Shown here in pieces: positions 1 through 4,971 of a stretch of 8,107 bases of DNA. Where the stretch lies: contig JAEWOA010000078.1 in the NCBI GenBank assembly GCA_023461115.1, positions 1 to 8,107 of the forward strand, written 5' to 3'. The notes below the pieces were generated by a model, which did not search any database, was not told the origin of the DNA, and was given only the letters and a program-made list of their open reading frames with translations. Positions within the stretch are counted from its first letter, which is position 1. Every line of letters begins with the position of its first letter. The position numbers and the translations under genes are program-made. The DNA is from Actinomycetes bacterium (lineage in GTDB: Bacteria > Actinomycetota > Actinomycetes > Actinomycetales > Cellulomonadaceae).

Positions 1-659
1 TCGCCGGCCTGCACGCCGACCACGGCGTCACGCTGCGCACGCGCACGTCGGTCACGCAGGTCGTCGCCGACGCGTCCGGCACACGGGTGGGCGCGGTGGT
101 GCTCGACGACGGCAGTCGGCTGGACGCCGACCTCGTCGTCGTCGGGATCGGCGCCGCGCCGCGCCTGGAGCTCGCCGCGGACGCGGGGCTGGCCGTGGGC
201 GACGGCGTGCACGTCGACGCGCGCCTGGCCACGTCGCACCCGCGCGTGCTCGCGGTGGGCGACATCGCCGCCGCCGAGCACCCGTTCCTCGGTGAGCGCG
301 TGCGCGTCGAGCACTGGGCCACCGCACTGAACCAGCCGACCACCGCGGCCGCCACGATCCTCGGCGCCGACGAGCCGTACGACGAGCTCCCGTACTTCTT
401 CACCGACCAGTACGAGCTCGGGATGGAGTACATCGGGCACGTGGGCTCGGCGGGCTACGACCAGGTCGTGGTCCGCGGCGACCTCGAGGCGCGCGAGTTC
501 GTCGCGTTCTGGCTGCGCGCGGGCCGCGTCGTGGCCGGCATGAACGTCAACGTCTGGGACGTCGTCGACGACGTGAAGGCGCTCATCCGGTCCCGCGCGG
601 TGGTGGACACCGCTGCGCTCGCGGACGCGCAGGCGCCGCTGGCCGGCCTGCTGGGGTAG
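1..659 (+). CDS. FAD-dependent NAD(P)H:ferredoxin reductase-type oxidoreductase, C-terminal part
   Basis: This is the 3' part of a gene that enters from the left edge. Reading from base 3 gives 218 residues before the TAG stop, roughly half of the ~400 aa usual for the family. What is visible fits the putidaredoxin/rubredoxin reductase group of pyridine nucleotide-disulfide oxidoreductases. The end of the NAD-binding domain (LHADHGV, residues 3-9, and VVVGIGAAPR, 45-54) is followed by the second FAD-contacting motif AVGDIA (84-89). Next come the EHWATALNQ helix (103-111) and a reductase C-terminal domain with PYFFTDQYELGMEYIGH (130-146). Such enzymes pass electrons from NAD(P)H through FAD to a ferredoxin or rubredoxin in the cytoplasm, often for a cytochrome P450 or dioxygenase. 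No partner gene is in view, so the acceptor is unknown. Family assignment is confident; the substrate is not. Confidence 0.9.
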   Translation, partial: AGLHADHGVTLRTRTSVTQVVADASGTRVGAVVLDDGSRLDADLVVVGIGAAPRLELAADAGLAVGDGVHVDARLATSHPRVLAVGDIAAAEHPFLGERVRVEHWATALNQPTTAAATILGADEPYDELPYFFTDQYELGMEYIGHVGSAGYDQVVVRGDLEAREFVAFWLRAGRVVAGMNVNVWDVVDDVKALIRSRAVVDTAALADAQAPLAGLLG

Positions 660-756
660 CGGCCGGCGGCGCCGTCGGGACCACGCTGCCGGGCACTCGT
701 CGGGCGGGGGCGCCCCTGGGTGAGCCGTCCACCGCGCGCGACGCCCCGACCTGCGC

Positions 757-762
757 CATTAT
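757..762 (+). promoter_or_regulatory. Candidate -10 element for a leaderless HdeD transcript
   Basis: The hexamer CATTAT has the key A at position 2 and T at position 6 of the sigma-70 -10 consensus. It stands out as one of the few AT-rich patches in this GC-rich gap. It ends 6 bases before the ATG at 769, so a start point at the usual distance would fall on or next to the A of the start codon. No convincing -35 is seen 16-18 bases upstream. The purine run GAGG (765-768) touches the ATG directly, too close to serve as a normal ribosome site. This supports a leaderless mRNA, which is common in actinobacteria. It is an inference from spacing. Confidence 0.5.
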
Positions 763-768
763 CCGAGG

Positions 769-1359
769 ATGGGTGACACTCCGGGTTTGCTCGGCGACAA
801 CGCCGAGGTTGTCGAGGTGCGGCGCAGCGGCTGGGACATCGCGTTCGGCGTCCTGCTGGTGCTCGGCGCCTTGGTGGTGTTCGGCGACGTGGTGATCGCG
901 ACCGTCGTCTCGCTGCTGGTCATCGGGTGGACCGCCGTGATCGGCGGCGTGCTCCTCGCCGTCGGCTCGTTCGGACGGGTGCGGCAGGCGGGGTTCTGGT
1001 GGTTCCTGGTGGGCGGCGTCGTGCTCGTGGTCGCGGGCGTCCTGCTGCTGACGAACCCCAAGGTCGGCGCCTTCACGCTGACGATCTTCCTGGGCGCGAC
1101 GTTCTTCGCCGGCGGCGTCATGCGGGTGGTCATGGCGTTCACGGCGAAGGGCAAGCGGTGGCTGTTCGCCCTGTCCGGGCTCGCGGGCCTGCTGATCGGC
1201 GCCTGGGTGCTGTTCAACCCGGTGGGCGCGACGCTCACACTCCTGGGCATCCTGCTCGGCGTCGAGATGCTGGTCGAGGGCATCACGCTGCTGGTCGTCG
1301 GCCGCGTGCACGTGCGGGCCGGCGGGCGGTTGGGCCCGCCGCCCGCGGTCGTCGCCTGA
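769..1359 (+). CDS. HdeD/DUF308 family six-helix membrane protein
   Basis: The 196 aa protein is almost entirely hydrophobic. A short polar N-terminus (residues 1-20) precedes about six membrane segments, near 22-40, 43-67, 75-94, 100-124, 131-149 and 153-178. These fall into three two-helix units with the repeated pattern seen in the HdeD family, including LLLTNPKVGAFTL (92-104) and the similar WVLFNPVGATLTL (146-158), which fit an internal duplication. E. coli HdeD is a membrane protein linked to acid resistance at high cell density; actinobacterial members are mostly uncharacterised, so no function is claimed beyond the family. The ATG at 769 is the only reasonable start: no in-frame ATG or GTG lies just upstream and the gene appears leaderless. 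It converges on the ABC operon with a 12-base gap. The last ten residues are Gly/Pro-rich and overlap a GC hairpin. Confidence 0.85.
   Translation: MGDTPGLLGDNAEVVEVRRSGWDIAFGVLLVLGALVVFGDVVIATVVSLLVIGWTAVIGGVLLAVGSFGRVRQAGFWWFLVGGVVLVVAGVLLLTNPKVGAFTLTIFLGATFFAGGVMRVVMAFTAKGKRWLFALSGLAGLLIGAWVLFNPVGATLTLLGILLGVEMLVEGITLLVVGRVHVRAGGRLGPPPAVVA
1322..1346. terminator. GC-rich stem-loop at the 3' end of the HdeD gene
   Basis: GCGGGCGG (1322-1329) and CCGCCCGC (1339-1346) are perfect reverse complements of 8 bp around a 9-base loop, inside the last codons of the HdeD gene and close to the 12-base convergent junction. There is no T-run after it on either strand. It could act as a U-less terminator for the plus transcript or slow the opposing one. 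In DNA this GC-rich, chance inverted repeats are frequent, so it is only a candidate. Confidence 0.3.
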
Positions 1360-1371
1360 CGGTCCGCCCGG

Positions 1372-2238
1372 CTAGCCCGCGGCGCCGCGGGCCAGGACGA
1401 GCATGCGCTCCTCGAGCGTCGCGGGCACCGCGTCGACCGTGGCGCTCAGGCGCGCGCGGTCGAGGATGGCCCGGACGTCCCCGGGGTCGGTGTCCGCGAC
1501 GCGGACCGCCCGGCCGTCGAGGATGACGGGCACGCCGGCGTCGTTGAGCGCGGCGAACGCGGTCCCCCAGTCGTCGGTCCGGACCGCGAGCGCGCGGGTG
1601 TCGCCGATGATGTCTGCCTCGCTGCCCTGCCCGACGAGCCGGCCCTGCGACATGAGCAGCAGCCGGTCGCACTGCTGGGCTTCCTGCATGTAGTGCGTGG
1701 TGACCAGGACGCCGACGCCGTGGTCGGCTTGCGCGCGGATGGTGTCCCACAGGGTGGCGCGGGCCAGCGCGTCGACGCCCGAGGTCGGCTCGTCGAGCAG
1801 GACGAGCTCCGGCTCGTGGGACAGCGCCGCGAGGAACGCGGCCTGCCGTTGGGCGCCCAAGGGCATCGCCCCGACCAGCACGCCGGAGTAGGGGGCGAGG
1901 GCGTCGGGCACGGTCGGGACCGGGCTGCCGTACGTGTGGCAGATGAACTGGAGGTTCTCGGCCAGCGTCATGTCGCGGTAGAGGCCGAGGTTCTGCGGGA
2001 CGTACCCGACGTGTCGCCGGCGGTCGCGGTTCGGCGGGCCGCCGAGCATCTCGACGCGGCCCTCGCTGGCCGGCAGGAGGCCCAGCAGCATGCGCATCAG
2101 GGTGGTCTTGCCCGCGCCGTTGGCGCCGAGGAGCCCGACGACCTCGCCTGGCGCGACCTGCATCGAGACGGCGTCGACCGCGGTGAAGGCGCCGAACCGG
2201 CGCGTGACGTCGTGCGCGCGGAGCGCGGCGCCGTTCAT
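1372..2238 (-). CDS. ABC transporter ATPase with intact Walker/Q/H motifs but degenerate signature (YbhF NBD2-like)
   Basis: The 288 aa cytoplasmic protein is an ABC-2 exporter nucleotide-binding domain. It shows Walker A GANGAGKTT (38-46), Q-loop Gln82 in YVPQN, Walker B LVLLDEP (145-151), D-loop SGVD (153-156) and H-loop His182 in VTTHYMQEA. The signature is not LSGGQ but PLGAQ (126-130), followed by RQAAFLAALSHEPE. The helical stretch between Q-loop and signature is roughly ten residues shorter than usual. A C-terminal region of about 70 residues ends in ATLEERMLVLA, like the LEDVFxxLT tail of drug-export ATPases. A PLG-type signature is, from memory, typical of the second ATPase half of fused YbhF/RbbA proteins. 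The ATG at 2238 overlaps the upstream ATPase stop (ATGA) without a clear Shine-Dalgarno, so translation is probably coupled. It likely heterodimerises with the neighbouring ATPase to drive the permease. The substrate is unknown. Confidence 0.9.
   Translation of the reverse strand: MNGAALRAHDVTRRFGAFTAVDAVSMQVAPGEVVGLLGANGAGKTTLMRMLLGLLPASEGRVEMLGGPPNRDRRRHVGYVPQNLGLYRDMTLAENLQFICHTYGSPVPTVPDALAPYSGVLVGAMPLGAQRQAAFLAALSHEPELVLLDEPTSGVDALARATLWDTIRAQADHGVGVLVTTHYMQEAQQCDRLLLMSQGRLVGQGSEADIIGDTRALAVRTDDWGTAFAALNDAGVPVILDGRAVRVADTDPGDVRAILDRARLSATVDAVPATLEERMLVLARGAAG
1375..1392. terminator. Perfect 18-bp palindrome at the end of the second ATPase gene
   Basis: GCCCGCGGCGCCGCGGGC is fully self-complementary over 18 bp and abuts the TAG stop of the minus-strand ATPase gene. 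It encodes that protein's final Arg-Gly-Ala-Ala-Gly region. In RNA it would fold as a 7-bp GC stem with a 4-base loop. Its place at the meeting point of two convergent transcripts suggests a termination role for the ABC operon. No U-tract follows, and a GC-rich coding tail can produce such palindromes by chance. Confidence 0.3.
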
Positions 2239-3059
2239 GCGGACACCGCGGCCGAGCGTCGGACGAGCGAGAGCGCGATCACGATGTCCTCCAGGTCAGG
2301 CTCGACGACCGCCCGGTCCGCGGGCGCGTCGCCGTCGGGCCAGTACTCGTGGCGGGCTCGCCCGCGGCGCCACGACCACTGCGGCCGCGCCGCGGCGTCG
2401 GCGCGTGTGACCACGCCGGTGAACTTGGCGCGGACCTGGTCGTAGGAGCCTTGGACCAGCACGTGGCCGTCGTCGAGGACCACGAGGTGCCCGGCCCGCT
2501 CGGCCTCGTCCAGATAGGTGGTCGACATGACGACCGCGGCGCCCGCGGCGGCCGCCTCGGAGATCAGGCGCCACAGGTCCACCCGGCTCACGGGATCGAC
2601 GCCGGTGCTGGGCTCGTCGAGCACCACGAGGCGCGGGGTGTGCACGATCGCCATGCAGAAGCCCAGCTTGCGCCGCATACCGCCGGACAGCTGCGAGGCG
2701 AGCCGGCCGGACGCCGCGGCCAGGCCGGCGCCCTCGAGGAGCTCGGCGCGACGAGCCTGCAGCTGTGCTCCGGTGAGCCCGTAGACGCCACCCGCGAAGT
2801 CGAGGTTCTGCGCGACGGTCAGCGCGGCCCAGCTCCCCGCGGACGCGGGCAGGAACCCGAGCTCGGCCTTCCCGGGCGCCCGGACCGTCCCGGCGTCGGG
2901 CGTGACCTCGCGCACCAGGGCCCGCAGCAGGGTCGTCTTGCCCGCGCCGTCCCCGCCGACTACGGCGACGACCGTCCCCGCCGGAACCTCGACGCTGACG
3001 TCCTGGAGCGCGCGGGTGTGCCCGAACGACACGCTGAGGGCCTCCACACCGAACGTCAC
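2235..3059 (-). CDS. ABC transporter ATPase with degenerate Q- and H-loops (YbhF NBD1-like)
   Basis: This 274 aa ABC-type ATPase has Walker A GGDGAGKTT (35-43), signature SQLSGGM (123-129), Walker B VVLDEP (145-150) and D-loop TGVD (152-155). Two catalytic positions are lost. The Q-loop reads GFLPAS (68-73), where PQ is expected, and the H-loop reads STTYLDEAE (179-187), with Thr in place of His. Loss of the H-loop His is, from memory, also seen in the first ATPase half of YbhF/RbbA-like proteins. The C-terminus has a charged linker with WSWRRGRARHEYW (228-240) and a PDLEDIVIALS tail (254-264). I chose the GTG at 3059, which overlaps the permease stop in a GTGA; the frame stays open further upstream, but that stretch lies antiphase inside the permease gene and shows no protein signal. 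It is probably the non-hydrolysing partner of the second ATPase. Confidence 0.9.
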   Translation of the reverse strand: MTFGVEALSVSFGHTRALQDVSVEVPAGTVVAVVGGDGAGKTTLLRALVREVTPDAGTVRAPGKAELGFLPASAGSWAALTVAQNLDFAGGVYGLTGAQLQARRAELLEGAGLAAASGRLASQLSGGMRRKLGFCMAIVHTPRLVVLDEPSTGVDPVSRVDLWRLISEAAAAGAAVVMSTTYLDEAERAGHLVVLDDGHVLVQGSYDQVRAKFTGVVTRADAAARPQWSWRRGRARHEYWPDGDAPADRAVVEPDLEDIVIALSLVRRSAAVSA

Positions 3060-4105
3060 GCCGCACCGCCGACGCTCGCGGGGTGCTTGGCGGGTTTGCG
3101 CTCGGGCGCCAGGTCGCGCCGGAAGCGCAGGGTCGCGGCGGTGAACACCGCGACGGCCATCACCAGGAGCACCGCGAACGCGAACCACAGCGACGCGAGC
3201 GGCGCGCCGCGCAGCATCACGCCCTGGGAGATCATCGTGAAATAAGTCAGCGGCAGGAGGTAGCCGATCCAGCGGACCCCTGCGGCCATCGCGTCGAGCG
3301 GGAAGATCATCCCGGACAGCAGGATCTGCGGCAGCAGGATGAAGAACGCGCTCTGGATCGCCTGGCCGGCGGTCTGGGAGATCGTCGAGATGAACACCCC
3401 GATGCCGAGCACCACGAACAGGAAGATCGCGGCGCCGAGCGCGAACGTCAGCACGCTGCCGTTGAACGGGACGTCGAACAGCAGCATCCCGAGCACCGTC
3501 ACGATGATCATGTCGATCGACGCGAGGATGAAGTAGGGCGTGATCTTGCCCAGGATCACCGTGCTGGGCTTGATCGGCATGACCGCGAGCTGCTCGAGCG
3601 TGCCGGCCTCGCGTTCGCGGACCAGGCCGATGCTGGTGACGATCGTGCCGATGAACGTGAGGATCAGGCCGATGATCGCGGGGATCATCACCCACGAGGT
3701 CGTCAGGTCGGGGTTGTAGAGCACCTCGGTGGTCACCTGGTCGCCCAGCGCGTTGAGGGTCCCGACGATGGACTGCGCCGCGAACAGGTTCGAGCCGTCG
3801 ACCAGGGCCTGGACTCCCGAGTCGTCGGCGACGAACGCGACGTCGGCCTTGTTGTCGCGGAGCAGGTCGCGGGCGTCCGCCTCGGTCGCGGCCGCGTCGG
3901 TGGTCGTGACCTCGAAGAAGTCTGGCAGCGTGCCCGCGACCTGGGCGGCCTGCGGTCCCACCACCGCGGCGCTGACGGAGTCGACGTAGAAGTTGGCGGC
4001 GTACCCGAACACCACCAGCAGGAGCAGCGGTAGCGCGACCAGCAGGCCGACCGTGCGGCGGTCGCGGACCAGCTCACGGAACTCTTTGACGATCATGGCT
4101 CGCAT
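3056..4105 (-). CDS. ABC-2 type permease of a putative drug/lipid exporter
   Basis: This 349 aa membrane protein has the ABC2_membrane_3 layout. A cytoplasmic N-terminus MRAMIVKEFRELVRDRR precedes TM1 (about 17-37). A large external domain follows (about 40-135), then TM2 (137-160), the cytoplasmic EREAGTLEQL coupling segment (164-173), and further helices near 190-209, 217-242, 250-270 and 302-324. LSGMIFP (263-269) and PLTYF (285-289) match the YhhJ/YbhS/YbhR permease group. An upstream in-frame ATG exists at 4135, but the one at 4105 has GGAGG six bases before it and gives the standard N-terminus. The gene is first in its operon, followed by two ATPases with 4-bp overlaps. It is the only permease in the operon, so a homodimer is implied, unlike YbhFSR with two different permeases. 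It is probably repressed by the divergent TetR regulator. Confidence 0.92.
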   Translation of the reverse strand: MRAMIVKEFRELVRDRRTVGLLVALPLLLLVVFGYAANFYVDSVSAAVVGPQAAQVAGTLPDFFEVTTTDAAATEADARDLLRDNKADVAFVADDSGVQALVDGSNLFAAQSIVGTLNALGDQVTTEVLYNPDLTTSWVMIPAIIGLILTFIGTIVTSIGLVREREAGTLEQLAVMPIKPSTVILGKITPYFILASIDMIIVTVLGMLLFDVPFNGSVLTFALGAAIFLFVVLGIGVFISTISQTAGQAIQSAFFILLPQILLSGMIFPLDAMAAGVRWIGYLLPLTYFTMISQGVMLRGAPLASLWFAFAVLLVMAVAVFTAATLRFRRDLAPERKPAKHPASVGGAA

Positions 4106-4111
4106 GCGGTG

Positions 4112-4116
4112 CCTCC
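4112..4116 (-). promoter_or_regulatory. Shine-Dalgarno deciding the permease start
   Basis: On the minus strand GGAGG lies six bases before the ATG at 4105. The alternative in-frame ATG at 4135 falls just next to the divergent palindrome and has no ribosome site of this quality. This sets the permease start at 4105 and leaves a 66-base regulatory spacer before the regulator gene. Confidence 0.75.
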
Positions 4117-4119
4117 GAG

Positions 4120-4125
4120 TAGGCT
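4120..4125 (+). promoter_or_regulatory. Candidate -10 for the TetR-family regulator
   Basis: TAGGCT fits the actinobacterial TANNNT -10 pattern, with an expected start point near 4132 and a short 5' leader of about 40 bases. The 14-bp palindrome begins five bases after that start point, suited to autorepression. No clear -35 is seen. The call rests on pattern and position only. Confidence 0.4.
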
Positions 4126-4136
4126 GGTGCGACAAA

Positions 4137-4150
4137 TCCTCGTACGAGGA
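4137..4150. promoter_or_regulatory. Perfect 14-bp palindrome, probable TetR-family operator
   Basis: TCCTCGTACGAGGA is fully self-complementary and sits in the 66-base spacer between the divergent regulator and permease genes, flanked on both sides by AAAT. The patch is clearly richer in A/T than its surroundings. TetR-family dimers bind inverted repeats of about this size, and regulators divergent from an exporter usually bind the shared spacer. Candidate -10 boxes for both directions (4120-4125 plus, 4151-4156 minus) lie such that a bound dimer would block both. The role is inferred; the palindrome is seen directly. Confidence 0.72.
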
Positions 4151-4156
4151 AATCTA
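4151..4156 (-). promoter_or_regulatory. Candidate -10 for the ABC exporter operon
   Basis: Read on the minus strand the hexamer is TAGATT, a TANNNT match touching the edge of the palindrome. The expected start point, near 4144, would lie in the palindrome's centre, so a bound repressor should occlude it. This leaves an exporter leader of about 40 bases with GGAGG near its end. No good -35 was found. Confidence 0.4.
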
Positions 4157-4171
4157 GGAGCGGGAGGGAGC

Positions 4172-4777
4172 ATGGTCAAGCGCTCGCGCGGACGCCCGCC
4201 CGGCCCGAGCACCGCGCGCGACGACCTGCTGGCTGCCGCCCGGTCCACGTTCGCCGAGGTGGGCTACGAGCGTGCGAGCCTGCGTTCCATCGCCGCGCAG
4301 GCGGGCGTCGACCCGCGGCTCGTCGGGCACTACTTCGGCGGCAAGGAGGAGTTGTTCCTCGCCGCGGTGGAGCTCCCGATCGACCCCGAGGTCGTCGTCC
4401 GCAGCCTGGCCGAAGGCGACCTCGCGCACGCGGGGGAGCGGCTCGCGACGGCGATCATCGGGGGGCTGCTGGGGCACGACGACTCCCGGGGACGCGCGGT
4501 GGCCCTCGTGCGCGCCGCGGCCTCCGAGCCCGCGGCGGTCCCGCTCTTGCGGCGCAGGCTCGTCGAGGGCGTGCTGGTGCCGGTCGCGCGCGCGGTGGCG
4601 TCCGACGAGCCCGAGCTGCGGGCGACTCTGATCGCCTCGCAGATGGTCGGCATCCTCATGGTGCGGCACGTCGTCGGCGTCGAGCCGCTCGCGAGCCTGC
4701 CCGCGCAACGCCTGGTCGCGGCCGTCGCGCCGGTGGTGCAGCACTACCTCGTGGACCCGCTGCCGCCCGCGGCGTGA
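4172..4777 (+). CDS. TetR/AcrR family transcriptional regulator
   Basis: The 201 aa protein begins with a basic arm (VKRSRGRPPGPSTARD) and a standard TetR DNA-binding domain (about 14-62) with helix-turn-helix LRSIAAQAGVDPRLVGHYFGG (residues 37-57). The C-terminal ligand and dimer domain is Ala/Val-rich and ends in LPAQRLVAAVAPVVQHYL (176-193), of the type common among actinobacterial TetR proteins next to exporters. I chose the ATG at 4172 because it follows a purine-rich GGGAGGGAG and gives the usual N-terminus. The frame is open to an ATG at 4109, but that start would run the coding region through the palindrome and the divergent promoter. It is likely a ligand-released repressor of itself and of the exporter operon. 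The ligand cannot be read from the sequence. Confidence 0.92.
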   Translation: MVKRSRGRPPGPSTARDDLLAAARSTFAEVGYERASLRSIAAQAGVDPRLVGHYFGGKEELFLAAVELPIDPEVVVRSLAEGDLAHAGERLATAIIGGLLGHDDSRGRAVALVRAAASEPAAVPLLRRRLVEGVLVPVARAVASDEPELRATLIASQMVGILMVRHVVGVEPLASLPAQRLVAAVAPVVQHYLVDPLPPAA

Positions 4778-4793
4778 CCGCCCGATGTTCACC

Positions 4794-4817
4794 GCGGTGT
4801 GACTCGGGACACACCGC
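4794..4817. repeat. 8-bp inverted repeat between the regulator and the glucan operon
   Basis: GCGGTGTG (4794-4801) and CACACCGC (4810-4817) are perfect reverse complements with an 8-base spacer, starting 16 bases after the TetR stop. It also overlaps a 10-bp palindrome, CACCGCGGTG (4790-4799). It may be a U-less terminator for the regulator gene, or an operator for the glycan operon, since it ends only seven bases before that operon's candidate -35. The sequence does not decide between these. Confidence 0.5.
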
Positions 4818-4840
4818 CCGTTCGTGGACACCGTTCGCGG
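4818..4840 (+). repeat. Direct repeat over the -35 region of the glycan operon promoter
   Basis: CCGTTCGTGG (4818-4827) and CCGTTCGCGG (4831-4840) are 10-base copies differing at one position and spaced 13 bases apart. The first copy runs into the candidate -35 and the second lies in the promoter spacer. Paired direct repeats here could bind a regulator. With only two short copies, chance is also possible. Confidence 0.35.
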
Positions 4841-4854
4841 GAGCGCTCTAGCGT
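4825..4854 (+). promoter_or_regulatory. Candidate sigma-70-type promoter for the glycan operon
   Basis: TGGACA (4825-4830) matches five of six -35 consensus bases. TAGCGT (4849-4854) is a TANNNT -10, and the spacer is 18 bases. The expected start point is near 4861, giving a leader of about 110 bases before the ATG at 4972. This is the best two-part promoter I found in the window, and it is placed as expected for the synthase operon. Confidence 0.55.
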
Positions 4855-4907
4855 CGTCGCATCCAGGGCGAACGTGACCCAGGACACCCGGCGCCACCGT
4901 CGCCGTC

Positions 4908-4941
4908 GCAACGGCACCGGTGGGCCACCAGCCCCCGTTGC
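4908..4941 (+). other. Possible stem-loop in the 5' leader of the glycan operon
   Basis: GCAACGG (4908-4914) and CCGTTGC (4935-4941) pair perfectly over 7 bp around a 20-base loop that includes GGTGG and CCACC. It ends about 18 bases before the ribosome site. I recognise no known riboswitch motif. It may tune translation or simply reflect GC-rich sequence. Confidence 0.3.
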
Positions 4942-4971
4942 CGCCATCGACCGGCGACGAGAGGGCACGCG

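Noticed and set aside
707..716. GGGGCGCCCC palindrome in the gap after the reductase gene as its terminator
   Set aside because: It is only 10 bp, self-complementary with no room for a loop and no T-run. Such sites are common by chance at this GC content.
583..1311. Long minus-strand frame opposite the reductase end and the HdeD gene
   Set aside because: Its composition is Gln/His/Asp/Arg-rich and repetitive, the mirror of a hydrophobic membrane protein gene. The plus-strand frame has clear membrane helices.
3060..3695. In-frame upstream extension of the first ATPase inside the permease gene
   Set aside because: The stretch is low-complexity Arg/Asp/His/Pro and overlaps the permease coding region. 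The GTG at 3059 gives a normal ABC ATPase start and a 4-bp overlap.
3083..4033. Long plus-strand frame opposite the permease
   Set aside because: It is an antisense shadow with Arg/Asp/His/Glu-rich low-complexity sequence and no recognisable domain.
4086..4091. TTGACG as a -35 for the TetR-family gene
   Set aside because: The spacing to the candidate -10 at 4120 is 28 bases, too long for a sigma-70-type promoter, and it lies within the permease coding region.
4109..4171. N-terminal extension of the TetR-family protein to an ATG at 4109
   Set aside because: It would cover the palindrome and the promoter candidates and lacks a ribosome site. The ATG at 4172 gives the standard N-terminus after a purine-rich run.
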